Shown here piece by piece: positions 44,176 through 53,230 of a stretch of 64,000 nucleotides of DNA. The DNA is from Arenivirga flava (lineage in GTDB: Bacteria > Actinomycetota > Actinomycetes > Actinomycetales > Microbacteriaceae): the NCBI RefSeq assembly GCF_030161575.1, contig NZ_BSUL01000001.1:992001-1056000 (forward strand), given 5' to 3'. Positions within the stretch are counted from its first letter, which is position 1; each line of letters starts with the position of its first letter. A model generated the notes under the pieces. The model saw only the letters and a program-made list of their open reading frames with translations. It ran no database searches and was not told the origin of the DNA. A program made the translations under genes and the position numbers.

Positions 44176-45552
44176 TCAGAACAGGCTGATCGGGTTGACG
44201 ATGTCGGCGTAGATGAGCAGGGCGCTCATGCCGCCGAGCAGGATGACCACGACGAAGGTCAGCGGGATCACCTTGGCGGTGTCCACGGGGCCCGGATCGG
44301 ACCGGCCGAAGAGTTTCGCGAAGAAGCGGCGCACCGCCTCCCACACGGCGCCGGCCACGTGCCCGCCGTCGAGCGGCATGAGCGGCACGAGGTTGAAGAC
44401 GAAGAGCATCACGTTGAGGCTGCCGAGGATGCCGAGCATCGCCGAGATCCGGTCCGCGACCGGCAGCGCGTCGTACGACGCGATCTCGCCCGCGAAGCGT
44501 CCGACGCCGACGACGCTCATCGGGCCGTTCGGATCGCGCTCACCCCCGCCGAACGCAGCTTGGGCCACGTCGACGAGCCGCTGCGGCAGGTTCAGGATGA
44601 GGTGCACGACCCGGCCGATGTTGTCGCCGACCGCGGCGGGCACCTCGGTGATCGACTGGTGCACGGTCTCGTACTGCGGACTGACGCCGACGAAGCCGAC
44701 CTCGGCGGTCACCGGATCGCCGGCGTCGTCGAGCACGGGCCGCCCGTCGTCGTCGTAGACGGCGCGCTCGGTGAGCAGCGGGGTCACCTGCAGGCTGACG
44801 GGCTCGCCGTCGCGCAGCACCTCGAGGGTGAAGGTGCGGCCGGGCGCGTCGCGGATGATGCCGCTGACCTGATCCCAGTTCGCCGCATCCTGCCCGTCGA
44901 TGCCCACGATCTCGTCGCCCGGCAGCACGCCGGCCTCGGCACCCGGCGCGATCGGGTCGCCGGCGGCGCACTCGGTCTGGGCGCTGCCGGCCGGCACCAC
45001 GCACTCGCTGACGCTCGAGACGGTGAGCCCGGGCTGGGCGACGCCGAAGCCGGTGAGCACGATCGCCGTGAAGAGGAAGCCGAGCACGAGGTTCATCGCC
45101 GGGCCGCCGACCATGATGACGATGCGCTTCCAGACCGGCAGTTGGTAGAAGGTGCGGTGCTCCTCGCCCCGCACGATGGTCTCGGCGCTCGCCTCGCGGG
45201 CCTCCTCGATCATGGAGGCGATGCCGCCGGGCCGCCGTTCCGCCCGATCGTCGCCGGAGAGCGCCTGCAGGAATCCGGTGCTGGCCTCGCGGGGCGCGCC
45301 TCCGGGGCGCTTCGGCGGGTACATGCCCGACATCGCGATGTAGCCGCCGAGCGGAACCGCCTTGACGCCGTACTCCGTCTCACCGCGCTTGCGCGAGAAG
45401 ATGGTTGGCCCGAATCCGATCATGTACTGCGTCACGCGCACGCCGAAGAGCTTCGCGGGCAGCAGGTGCCCGATCTCGTGCAGGCCGATCGACACGGCGA
45501 GGCCGACGACGATGACGAGCACGCCGAGCACGTAGAGCAGCACGGATTCCAC
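44176..45552 (-). CDS. M50-family site-2 metalloprotease (RseP-like) with PDZ domain
   Basis: 458-residue membrane zinc protease. The active site HEIGH is in SIGLHEIGHLLPAKLFGV (second His pair), a PDZ-like domain spans about residues 160-270 (APGAEAGVLPGDEIVGIDGQ), and the second metal site is in NLVPLMPLDGGH (the Asp). Four transmembrane segments. It cleaves membrane anti-sigma factors or signal-peptide remnants by family. I chose GTG 45552 because TACCGT ends 6 nt upstream (GTG 45558 is part of that spacer). In many actinobacteria this gene sits between dxr and ispG; here an epimerase and a repeat gap intervene toward dxr. Confidence 0.9.
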   Translation of the reverse strand: MESVLLYVLGVLVIVVGLAVSIGLHEIGHLLPAKLFGVRVTQYMIGFGPTIFSRKRGETEYGVKAVPLGGYIAMSGMYPPKRPGGAPREASTGFLQALSGDDRAERRPGGIASMIEEAREASAETIVRGEEHRTFYQLPVWKRIVIMVGGPAMNLVLGFLFTAIVLTGFGVAQPGLTVSSVSECVVPAGSAQTECAAGDPIAPGAEAGVLPGDEIVGIDGQDAANWDQVSGIIRDAPGRTFTLEVLRDGEPVSLQVTPLLTERAVYDDDGRPVLDDAGDPVTAEVGFVGVSPQYETVHQSITEVPAAVGDNIGRVVHLILNLPQRLVDVAQAAFGGGERDPNGPMSVVGVGRFAGEIASYDALPVADRISAMLGILGSLNVMLFVFNLVPLMPLDGGHVAGAVWEAVRRFFAKLFGRSDPGPVDTAKVIPLTFVVVILLGGMSALLIYADIVNPISLF

Positions 45553-45558
45553 GTGCAC

Positions 45559-45564
45559 ACGGTA
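45559..45564 (-). promoter_or_regulatory. -10-like box of the site-2 protease gene
   Basis: TACCGT, 6 nt before the GTG at 45552. Confidence 0.5.
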
Positions 45565-45694
45565 GTGCCCCGGGGCTATGAACCCGCTGCGGGCACTGCT
45601 GCACCCTCTTCTGGGGGTCCGGCCCCGACCGGAGCACCGCTAGCGTCGGGCGAGGACTGCGGTCCGCACGCGACGACGGTGGGGGGACGATCGG

Positions 45695-46630
45695 ATGCGA
45701 CGTCTCATCGTCGGTGCCGGTGCGGTGGGCACCGAGCTCGCCCGCCTGCTGCTCTCGCGCGGCGAGATGGTCCGCCTCGCGAGCACGAGCGGTCGGGCGG
45801 TGCCGGGGACGGAGTCCCTCCGACTCGACGCCGTCGACGCGACCGCGCTCACGGCGGCCGCGGCGGGTTGCCGGACGATCTTCCTGCTCGTCAACCCTCC
45901 GTACACGACCTGGCCGGAGACGCTGCCGCCGGTCGTCGACGCCGCCATCGAGGCGGCCCGCCGCTCGGGCGCCGACCTGGTGATGGGCGGCAACCTCTAC
46001 GCCTACGGGCCGGTCGACGGCGCCATGACGGAGCGCTCGCCGCTCGCCAGCACCGAGGGCAAGGGCATGCTGCGCGCCGAGCTGTGGCGCCGCGCGCAGG
46101 CGGCGACCCTGCGCGGCGACGTGCGCGCGGTGGAGGTGCGCTCGAGCGACTACTACGGCCCGACCGCCGGCGCGAACGCGCACCTGGGCACGAAGTTCTT
46201 CGGGCCGCTGGTCGCGTCGGAGACGGCCCGCGTCACCGGCGACCCGCTCATGCCGCACAGCTGGAGCTACATCCCCGACTTCGCGGCGACGCTCGCCGCG
46301 GCCGCCGACGACGAGCGCAGCTGGGGCCGCGCCTGGCACGTGCCGAGCGGCGAGCCGCGCACCATGCGCGACATCGCTGCGGAGACGAACATCGTCGCCG
46401 GCAGCACGGGCGACCTCGAAAGGGTCAATCCGACCCTCGTGGCGCTCGCGAAGCTGGTCTCGCCGTTTCTCCGCGAGGTCGACGCGGTGCGCTACGAGTT
46501 CGAACGGCCCTACGTGCTCGACGCGAGCGAGACCGAGCTCGCACTGCAGCTGCGTCCCACACCGTGGCGCGAGGCGCTCGAGGCCACCGTCGAGGCGAAC
46601 CTGCGCGCTCGGCGCCGCGCGCTGCGCTGA
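45695..46630 (+). CDS. NAD-dependent epimerase/dehydratase family protein
   Basis: 311-residue extended SDR-like protein. The start MRRLIVGAGAVGTELARLLL has the Rossmann glycine turn. NPPYTTWPETLPPVV and MGGNLYAYGP follow, with AELWRRAQAATL in place of a clear YxxxK motif, so catalysis may be atypical. RSSDYYGPTAG and SWSYIPDFAATLAAAA are typical of nucleoside-diphosphate-sugar epimerase relatives. Substrate unknown. A TAGCGT about 50 nt upstream could be a -10. Inserted between the site-2 protease gene and dxr. Confidence 0.83.
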   Translation: MRRLIVGAGAVGTELARLLLSRGEMVRLASTSGRAVPGTESLRLDAVDATALTAAAAGCRTIFLLVNPPYTTWPETLPPVVDAAIEAARRSGADLVMGGNLYAYGPVDGAMTERSPLASTEGKGMLRAELWRRAQAATLRGDVRAVEVRSSDYYGPTAGANAHLGTKFFGPLVASETARVTGDPLMPHSWSYIPDFAATLAAAADDERSWGRAWHVPSGEPRTMRDIAAETNIVAGSTGDLERVNPTLVALAKLVSPFLREVDAVRYEFERPYVLDASETELALQLRPTPWREALEATVEANLRARRRALR

Positions 46631-46635
46631 TCCCG

Positions 46636-46760
46636 CCGCCGGCAGCCGCCGCGCCACCAGCACCCGCCCCGCCACCAGCAGCCCTCCCCGCCACCAGCCA
46701 CCAGCACCCCGCCCCGCCACCAGCAGCCGCGCCGCCAGCAGCCCGCCGACCACCGCCCCC
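46636..46760. repeat. C-rich CCACCAGCA-type tract
   Basis: Low-complexity tract built of CCGCCACCAGCA-like units just after the epimerase stop and next to element D. Confidence 0.7.
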
Positions 46761-46764
46761 GATC

Positions 46765-46846
46765 CCAAATGACGGACGCAGCGCCGTGAAGCGCCAGGGC
46801 AGCGCGCGCCGACACCTCCGATCCTGCCGATCTCCGTCATTCAGGA
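46765..46846. repeat. Palindromic intergenic element D
   Basis: Arms AATGACGGA (46769-46777) and TCCGTCATT near the right end. 82 bp. Almost identical to element E 286 bp further on. Confidence 0.85.
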
Positions 46847-47050
46847 TCGCCAAGGCGCCTGAGGGGAGCATTCTCCGCCGGGACACGTTCCGCGCGCCGG
46901 TGAGGGCGCGCTTCCCGATGGCGGACGTTTCGCACGCCGGTCCAGCGCACGGCACGGCGGAGGCAACCTCGCGCGCTCGGCGCCGGGCTCTTCGCCGACC
47001 CTGCCGCCCGCCCGACCCCGATCCGATTCCGCCGCGACCCCGGCCCCGGC

Positions 47051-47132
47051 CCCGAATGACGGACGCAGCGCCGTGAAGCGCCAGGGCAGCGCGCGCCGAC
47101 ACCTTCGATCCTGCCGATCTCCGTCATTCGGG
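47051..47132. repeat. Palindromic intergenic element E
   Basis: 82-bp copy of element D with only three or four differences; left and right ends CCCGAATGACGGA and TCCGTCATTCGGG are perfect complements. The gap 46631-47308 holds D, E, the C-rich tract and the tandem repeat, with no gene seen. Confidence 0.88.
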
Positions 47133-47184
47133 ATCACCGCGGTGCTCGAAGGGCGCGTTCTCTGCGGGAAGACATGACGCGCAC

Positions 47185-47290
47185 CGGTGACGGGGCGCCT
47201 CCCGCCGGGAAAGCATCAGTACCTCGGTGACGGGGTGCCTCCCGCCGGGAAAGCATCAGTACCTCGGTGACGGGGCGCCTCCCGCCGGGA
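47185..47290. repeat. 40-bp tandem repeat (2.6 copies)
   Basis: Units at 47185-47224 and 47225-47264 differ by one base; a partial third runs 47265-47290. Degenerate units can be seen to the left (about 46870-46950 and 47150-47184). It ends 18 nt before the dxr stop. Confidence 0.88.
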
Positions 47291-47308
47291 GACGTCCCGA
47301 ACGCCGGG

Positions 47309-48394
47309 TCAGCGCGCGGCGATGCGCCGGTCGGCTTCGAACCGCGCCCAGCGCTCGGCCTCGAGCAGCTCGTCCAGGCCGGGGCGGGCGGATGCGGGGT
47401 CGAAGGCCTCGACCACGTCGCGCACGGTGTCCACGATGCCGGTGAACCCGATCCGTCCTGCGTGGAAGCCCGCGACGGCCTGCTCGTTCGCGGCGTTGTA
47501 GACGGCGGGATGCGCGCCTCCGGCAGCGCCGACCTCGCGTGCGAGGGCGACGGCCGGGAAGGCCGCGTCGTCGAGCGGCTCGAAGGTCCAGCTGCTGGCA
47601 CGGGTCCAGTCGAGCGGCGCGCCCGCGCCGGGTACCCGCTCGGGCCAGCCGAGCGCGAGCGCGATGGGCAGCCGCATGTCGGGCGGCGACGCCTGCGCGA
47701 GGGTGGAGCCGTCGACGAACTCGACCATGGAGTGCACGATCGACTGCGGATGCACGACCACGTCGATCCGCTCGTAGCCGAGGCCGAACAGCAGGTGCGC
47801 CTCGATGACCTCGAGACCCTTGTTCACCAGCGTCGCGGAGTTGGTCGTGACCACGGGGCCCATGCTCCAGGTCGGGTGGGCCAGCGCCTGCGCGGGCGAC
47901 ACGTGCTCCAGCTCGGCACGGCTGCGGCCACGGAACGGACCGCCGGACGCGGTGAGCACGAGCCGCCGCACCTCGTCAGCCGTGCCGCCGCGGAGGGCTT
48001 GCGCGAGCGCGGAGTGCTCGGAGTCGACGGGCACGAGCTGGCCGGGTGCCGCTCTGCCGGTGACGAACTCGCCGCCCACGACCAGGCTCTCCTTGTTGGC
48101 CAGGGCGAGGGTGCGGCCGGCGTCGAGCGCCGCCAGCGTCGGCTCGAGCCCCACCGAGCCGGTGATGCCGTTGAGCACGACGTCGGCGGTGACGTCGCGG
48201 ACGAGCTGCGCGGACTCCGCGGCCCCGAGCGCCGTGTGCTCGACGCCGAACTCGGCGGCCTGCGCCGCCAGTGCCGACCGGTCGGTGCCGGCCGAGAGGC
48301 CGACGACGCGGAATCGGTCCGGCGCGGCGCGGATGACGTCGAGCGCCTGCCGGCCGATCGATCCCGTCGATCCGAGGACGACGACGTCGCGCAT
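47309..48394 (-). CDS. dxr: 1-Deoxy-D-xylulose-5-phosphate reductoisomerase
   Basis: 361 residues. Converts DXP to MEP with NADPH, the committed step of the MEP pathway (target of fosmidomycin). Motifs are [17 protein letters not shown] (NADPH), [28 protein letters not shown] (metal Asp/Glu) and TASGGPFRG, plus [15 protein letters not shown] 48394 has a GAGGGGAG ribosome site. It follows the FKBP gene by 19 nt, so they are probably co-transcribed. Confidence 0.95.
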   Translation of the reverse strand: MRDVVVLGSTGSIGRQALDVIRAAPDRFRVVGLSAGTDRSALAAQAAEFGVEHTALGAAESAQLVRDVTADVVLNGITGSVGLEPTLAALDAGRTLALANKESLVVGGEFVTGRAAPGQLVPVDSEHSALAQALRGGTADEVRRLVLTASGGPFRGRSRAELEHVSPAQALAHPTWSMGPVVTTNSATLVNKGLEVIEAHLLFGLGYERIDVVVHPQSIVHSMVEFVDGSTLAQASPPDMRLPIALALGWPERVPGAGAPLDWTRASSWTFEPLDDAAFPAVALAREVGAAGGAHPAVYNAANEQAVAGFHAGRIGFTGIVDTVRDVVEAFDPASARPGLDELLEAERWARFEADRRIAAR

Positions 48395-48413
48395 CCGCTC
48401 CCCTCCCGCGGGC

Positions 48414-49349
48414 TCAGCGGATGCCGAGGATGTCGACGACGAAGACGATCGTGTCGCCGACCTCGATGCCGGCGTTCTCGTTGCCGGTGGCGTAGCCGAG
48501 CTCGGACGGGATGGAGATGATGACCTGCGAGCCGACCGTCTGGCCTGCGACGCCCTGCGTGAAGCCGGGGACGAGGCTGGACAGCGGGAAGGTGGAGGGC
48601 TCGCCGCGCGCCCAGCTCTCGTCGAAGACCTCGCCGGTGCGCCAGTTGACGCCCTGGTACTGGACCACGACGGTGTCGGACTCCTCGACGACCTCGCCGT
48701 CGCCCTTCTGCAGCACGCCGACGGTGAGCTCCGCGGGCGGGTCGCTGTCGGGGATGGTGACCGTCGGACGGCCGTCCTCGTCGAGCTCGACGGTCGGCAG
48801 GCCGGCGACGGGATCCTGCGGCTCGCCGTCGGCGCGGTCGGGCACCTCCGGCAGCTTCTCGACGATGTCGGCCAGCAGCACGACGTTCTCGGAGCCGTCG
48901 AGGCCGAGCTGGGTGTTGCCCTGGGTGCCGAAGAACTCCTCGGGCGGCAGGATCGAGAGCACCCGGGAGCCGACCGGCACGCCCTCGAAGCTCTTGTTGA
49001 TGCCGGTCGGGAAGGTGCTGTCGATGCCGAACTGCTCGGGCGCGGCGCCGTCCCAGCCGTTGCTGAACAGCTCGTCGCCCGTGGTGCCGTTGACGAAGAC
49101 GTAGGAGATCGTGAAGGCGTCCCCCTCGGCGAGCTCCTCGCCATCGCCCTCCTCGAGCACCTTCGTGGCGAAGGCGTCGGCCTCCAGCGGCGTCTCGAAG
49201 GTGAGCTCGGGCTTGACGTCGCCCTCGCCGGTGACCGTGATCTTGTCCAGCGGGGCCGCGCTCGAGATGGAGCAGGCGGTGAGGGTCGCGGCGAGGAGCA
49301 CGGTGGCGGGCAATGCGAGGCGGCGGAGGCGCAAGAAGGAGTCCTTCAT
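48414..49349 (-). CDS. Secreted FKBP-type peptidyl-prolyl isomerase lipoprotein (two domains)
   Basis: 311 residues with a lipobox LTAC after a basic N-terminus (Cys about residue 26). Two FKBP-like domains are seen: an N-terminal one ([21 protein letters not shown]) that looks diverged, and a C-terminal one with full features ([60 protein letters not shown]). It likely helps fold exported proteins on the outer face of the membrane. No box close to the ATG; a CATACT about 35 nt upstream is a weak -10. First gene before dxr. Confidence 0.9.
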   Translation of the reverse strand: MKDSFLRLRRLALPATVLLAATLTACSISSAAPLDKITVTGEGDVKPELTFETPLEADAFATKVLEEGDGEELAEGDAFTISYVFVNGTTGDELFSNGWDGAAPEQFGIDSTFPTGINKSFEGVPVGSRVLSILPPEEFFGTQGNTQLGLDGSENVVLLADIVEKLPEVPDRADGEPQDPVAGLPTVELDEDGRPTVTIPDSDPPAELTVGVLQKGDGEVVEESDTVVVQYQGVNWRTGEVFDESWARGEPSTFPLSSLVPGFTQGVAGQTVGSQVIISIPSELGYATGNENAGIEVGDTIVFVVDILGIR

Positions 49350-49440
49350 CGTTCGGCGGTGATCGGCCCGATCGGGCCCGCGCCAGTATGGCAGCCGGCT
49401 CTGAACGGAGGGTCCAGGCGCGTCGCCGCGCAGGGCGCGC

Positions 49441-49914
49441 TCAGGCGCGCACGCGGTGCCTCGGCTCGTGCCGCACCGCGAAGGCCACCGAGTTCGCGAT
49501 GAAGCAGAGCTCGGCGGCCCTGCCGTGCAGTGCGGCCGCGGCCTCGACGTCGGCGCCCTCGGCCAGCTCGACGTCGGGCCGCAGCACCGCGCCGGTCATG
49601 CGCCCGCTGCCGTCGGACTCGACGACGAGGTTCGCCGAGGGTGCGTCCCGGTAGCCGACGACGCGGACCCCGGACAGGGCGGCGACGTGCAGGTAGGACA
49701 TCATGTGGCACTCGGCCAGGGCCCCGAGCAGCAGCAGCTCCGGATTCCAGCGGTCCGCGTCGCCGCGGAAGATCCGGTCCGCGGACCCGGGGATCGGCGG
49801 ACGTCCCTGCGCGCGCAGCTCGTGCTGACGGCCGTAGTCCCGCGGCCCGCTCGTGCCGCTGCCGCGGTCGCCCTGCCACTCGAGCTCGAGGCTGAACCGC
49901 TGTTCGAGGGGCAT
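49441..49914 (-). CDS. OsmC-family peroxiredoxin-like protein
   Basis: 157 residues. OsmC/Ohr proteins reduce organic hydroperoxides with two Cys. Both are present: ALAECHMMSYLHVA and AAELCFIANSV. NPELLLLGALAEC is the typical first-Cys helix. I chose ATG 49914 (MPLEQRFSLEL) because TAGCGT ends 7 nt upstream; 49923 would fall in the box spacer. It sits next to, but in the same direction as, the FtsK module; a functional link is not evident. Confidence 0.87.
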   Translation of the reverse strand: MPLEQRFSLELEWQGDRGSGTSGPRDYGRQHELRAQGRPPIPGSADRIFRGDADRWNPELLLLGALAECHMMSYLHVAALSGVRVVGYRDAPSANLVVESDGSGRMTGAVLRPDVELAEGADVEAAAALHGRAAELCFIANSVAFAVRHEPRHRVRA

Positions 49915-49921
49915 GCGCGTC

Positions 49922-49927
49922 ACGCTA
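49922..49927 (-). promoter_or_regulatory. -10-like box of the OsmC gene
   Basis: TAGCGT, 7 nt before the ATG at 49914. It overlaps the stop region of the FtsK-type ATPase gene. Confidence 0.45.
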
Positions 49928-52714
49928 CACGGCGGCGCGATGCTCGCGGGCGACGGCCTCGAGCGCGACGGCCCGGATGCCCTCCGGGCCGGCCAGCCAC
50001 GCCTCCCCCGGCGCCACGGGCGGCGGCAGGACCGAGGGTCGCAGCAGCGAGCGGACGTCCGCCAGCGATCCCCCGGTGATCAGCACCGCTCCGTGCTGCG
50101 CGAGGCGCGCGAAGAGCCCCCATCGCGCGTTCCAGTCGTCCAGGTCGCCGACGAGCAGCGCCGTCGCATCGACGCCGATGCCGGCCGACTCGGGCGCATC
50201 GAGGGCGAGCGCGCGCAGGCCCGGGTCGGCGGCGCACCAGCGGTCCGCGATGCGACGGGCGTCCGCGCCGGCGATCGCGCGGATCGACCGCGGGTCCACG
50301 CACTCGGGCAGGCCCTCCTCATCGGCGCCGGGATCGTCGACGAGGGCGAGCTGCAGTCGGCGACCGCCGACGGTGCCCGCTCCCGGAGGCAGTGCCGGGT
50401 CGTGCAGCTGGGGCGCACCTCCCGCGAGCGCATGCTCCTGCCGGTCGTCGATGCGCAGCAGCACCCGGCTTCGGCAGAGCTGCACGAGCGCACCCAGGCC
50501 CGCCGGACGCTGCGCCGTCACGAGCACGTGGAGGCCGCGCGCGGGCGCCTCCCGCAGCAGGCGGGCGAGCCGGTCGAGGGCGTGCAGCCGGTGCTCCTCG
50601 CCGAGCCGGTCGAGGAGCAGGTCGAGATCGTCGAGCAGGAGCGCGGAGGCACCGACGGCGAGCTCGGCGCCCTCGATCGCCCGCCAGAGGTCGCGCGGCC
50701 CGCGACCGGGCCGTCGCACCGGCAGCCCGACCCGCTGCGCGGCCCGCTGCGCCGCGGCCACGGCACCCGTGCGACCGCTGCCCGCTCCGCCGAGGACGAG
50801 CACGGGACCCGAAGCGCCCAGGTCGAGCACGTCGCGGCGCTGCTCCTCGGGCACGTCGAGCAGGCCGAGCGCCAAGCCCTCCCCCGGCAGCAGCCGCGGA
50901 TCGAGCCACGCCGACAGTGGCGGGAGCCAGGGGCGGAAGGGTTGGGCGGCGTCGGCCCAGCGCTCCCGCACGGCCTCGGCGTCCCTCGTCGACGGCAGCG
51001 CCATCTGCGCCTCGACGGTCTCCCCCTCGACCAGCACGATCGCGCGACCGGGCCGCGCCGCAGGCAGCGCCGCCGCCGCCGGCACGCCGACCACGGCGCT
51101 GCTGTCGGCCTCGCTCATCACCCGCAGCGCGATCCGCAGGGCCGCGTTCGCGAGCACGCCGTCGCGCACCGCGCCCGCCGGTCGCTGCGTGCAGAGCACG
51201 AGATGGATGCCGAGGGACCGCCCACGTGCCGCGAGATCGGCGATGAGCGGCTCGAGCTCGGGCAGCGCCTGCATCATCGCGGCGAACTCGTCGATGATCA
51301 CGACGAGCCTGGCGAGGCGGCCCGGCTCGAGCTCCGCGATGGAGCGCGCGCGATGCTCGGCGAGCAGGCGTTCGCGCCGGCGCGTCTCGGCGCGCAGGCT
51401 CTCCAGTGCGCGCCGAGCGGCGGACGCGTCGAGGTCGGTGATCACCCCGACGACGTGCGGCAGCGCCTCGAGCGGCGCGAATGCGGCGCCGCCCTTGAAG
51501 TCGACGAGCAGCACGGCGAGCTCGTCTGGGGCGCGGGTGCCGGCCATCGCGAGCACCCAGGACACGAGCAGCTCGCTCTTGCCGCTGCCCGTCGTGCCGG
51601 CCACGAGCGCGTGCGGCCCGTGCCGCAGGAGGTCGATGGCCAACGGGCCGTGCGCCCCGACGCCGAGCACCGCGCGGAGTCCCTCGGGGGCCGGCTGCTC
51701 GATCCCGGCGAGAGCGACCCGCTCCGGTACGGTCGCCGCCGCGGCTCCCGAGCCGAGGCGAGCCGACTCCTCGAACAGCAGCGCCGCGCCGGCGGACGCG
51801 GCGGCGAGGCCGCAGAGCTCCGGTTCGAATGCGCCGATGGATGCGGCGTCGGAGTGGCGCAGCAGCCGCGCGCCGGCGCCGTCCACCACGACCACCACCT
51901 CGCAGCCGGGCGGCAGCTCGGCCTCCCGTTCGCGCAGCGCGAGCCATGCGGGCTCGCCCTGCTCGGTCCAGGCGACCTGCTCGGCCCATCCGTCGCCCGC
52001 CGCGGCCTCGTCGGCGGCGCGTCGACGAAGCGGATGCGGTGCACGCGCGAGCCAGGACCACTCGCCGCCCGCCGGCGCCTCGACCCGCATCGCGGAGGGC
52101 GACACGACGCACAGGCGGTGCAGCAGCAGCGCCCTGGCGATCGCGCGAGCGATGGTCGGCGACGCGACCACCCCGATGCGCCGGGCATCGGTGCCGATCG
52201 GCGCGCCCTCCAGCACCCGCACGCTCTCGATGAGCCGGTCGCGGCGCTCGGTCTCCTGCGCACGCTCCCCGTCGGCGACGTTGCGCTCCATCCTCAGCGA
52301 GCTGCGGCGAGCACCCGTGCCGATGCGCACGGAGGCGTCCGGACCCCAGCGCCGTCGCAGGCCGGCCTCGCCTCGCAGCTCCTCGCTCAGCGTCGGCAGC
52401 GTCGCGTCGAGCTCGCGCCGTTCCTGCTCGTGGCGCAGGATCACCGCCTCCTGTGCGGCCGCGCACTCCTCGTCGAAGCGGCGGCGCTCGCGGCGGAGTC
52501 GCCGCCGAGCACCGATCCTGCCGTCGGCGAGCGCGCCGACCGCCACGATCGGACCGAGCAGCGCGAAGAGGAGCGCGAAGGGCGAGCGGGTGACCGCCCA
52601 GATCAGCAGCGCGCCCACCAGCGGGGCGAGGCTCGCGACGAGCGGGAACGGCATCGGCTCCGTCCGGCTGGGGCCGCGCGGTCCGCGGAGGGGTTCGCTC
52701 GTCGCATCCGTCAT
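49925..52714 (-). CDS. FtsK/SpoIIIE-domain ATPase (EccC/EssC-like)
   Basis: 929 residues. Two transmembrane helices near the N-terminus (about residues 19-62), then a helical stalk. A first full ATPase domain has Walker A AGTTGSGKSELLVSW and Walker B LVVIIDEFAAMM with VLCTQRPAGAV. A second domain has GGAGSGRTGAVAAA and ALLLDDLDLLLDRL and looks diverged (Lys replaced by Arg). This is the layout of the T7SS motor family rather than of a DNA translocase such as FtsK. WXG100, EccB, EccD and mycosin genes are absent. ATG 52714 has GGAG just upstream. It is last in a run with FHA, pseudokinase and PP2C genes. Confidence 0.87.
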   Translation of the reverse strand: MTDATSEPLRGPRGPSRTEPMPFPLVASLAPLVGALLIWAVTRSPFALLFALLGPIVAVGALADGRIGARRRLRRERRRFDEECAAAQEAVILRHEQERRELDATLPTLSEELRGEAGLRRRWGPDASVRIGTGARRSSLRMERNVADGERAQETERRDRLIESVRVLEGAPIGTDARRIGVVASPTIARAIARALLLHRLCVVSPSAMRVEAPAGGEWSWLARAPHPLRRRAADEAAAGDGWAEQVAWTEQGEPAWLALREREAELPPGCEVVVVVDGAGARLLRHSDAASIGAFEPELCGLAAASAGAALLFEESARLGSGAAAATVPERVALAGIEQPAPEGLRAVLGVGAHGPLAIDLLRHGPHALVAGTTGSGKSELLVSWVLAMAGTRAPDELAVLLVDFKGGAAFAPLEALPHVVGVITDLDASAARRALESLRAETRRRERLLAEHRARSIAELEPGRLARLVVIIDEFAAMMQALPELEPLIADLAARGRSLGIHLVLCTQRPAGAVRDGVLANAALRIALRVMSEADSSAVVGVPAAAALPAARPGRAIVLVEGETVEAQMALPSTRDAEAVRERWADAAQPFRPWLPPLSAWLDPRLLPGEGLALGLLDVPEEQRRDVLDLGASGPVLVLGGAGSGRTGAVAAAQRAAQRVGLPVRRPGRGPRDLWRAIEGAELAVGASALLLDDLDLLLDRLGEEHRLHALDRLARLLREAPARGLHVLVTAQRPAGLGALVQLCRSRVLLRIDDRQEHALAGGAPQLHDPALPPGAGTVGGRRLQLALVDDPGADEEGLPECVDPRSIRAIAGADARRIADRWCAADPGLRALALDAPESAGIGVDATALLVGDLDDWNARWGLFARLAQHGAVLITGGSLADVRSLLRPSVLPPPVAPGEAWLAGPEGIRAVALEAVAREHRAAV

Positions 52715-52805
52715 GGCTCCAGCGAAGCGAGCAGAGCGCGGCGCCGGCCCCCGCTCGCTCGAAACCGTGGAGGCGGGACCCCTGTGGAGGGGCTGCGCCC
52801 CCGGA

Positions 52806-53141
52806 TCAGTCGAGCAGGAAGAACTGCTCGCCGACCTCGACGCGGCTGCCGCGGGGCGCGCGGTACCGGCGCCCCGGCTCGCAGCGCACCGGCGACTCGC
52901 CCGGCGCCCAGAGCACGGTGCCGTTGCCGGAGTGGCGGTCGAGGATCCAGAACTCGCCGTCGTCGATGCCGAACTGCAGGTGGGTCTTCGACACCGAGCG
53001 TCCGGCATCCGGGACGCGGATGAGGTGGGTGGCGGTCGTGCCGGGGTCCGCCGCCGGGTGCCGCCCCAGCAATCCGCCGCCGCGGACCGCGTAGCTGTCG
53101 CCCGTGCTGAACTGCAGCAGGAATCTTTCGTTCGCGTCCAT
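52806..53141 (-). CDS. FHA-domain protein
   Basis: 111 residues, nearly all one forkhead-associated domain that binds phosphothreonine. The signature residues are in GRHPAADPG (Gly-Arg), SVSKTHLQF (Ser and His), and LDRHSGNGT (Asn-Gly). No transmembrane segment. GGAGG lies 9 nt before ATG 53141. It lies between the pseudokinase and the FtsK-type ATPase and may recruit a phosphorylated partner to the ATPase; which kinase would phosphorylate it is unknown since the local kinase-like protein looks inactive. Confidence 0.88.
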   Translation of the reverse strand: MDANERFLLQFSTGDSYAVRGGGLLGRHPAADPGTTATHLIRVPDAGRSVSKTHLQFGIDDGEFWILDRHSGNGTVLWAPGESPVRCEPGRRYRAPRGSRVEVGEQFFLLD

Positions 53142-53230
53142 GACGCAGCACCTCCTCGGCCGTCGCGCGCATCCCGAGCACCCGTCGACCGGCCCCGAGG
53201 TTAGCAGCCGTCGCCCCATGCCGGCGGCGC

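Noticed and set aside
42616-47076. 1486-residue plus-strand open frame
   Set aside because: It crosses ispG, the site-2 protease, the epimerase and repeat gaps, with composition typical of antisense frames. No domain is seen.
47185-47290. CRISPR array
   Set aside because: The 40-bp units are head-to-tail with no spacers, and no cas gene is present.
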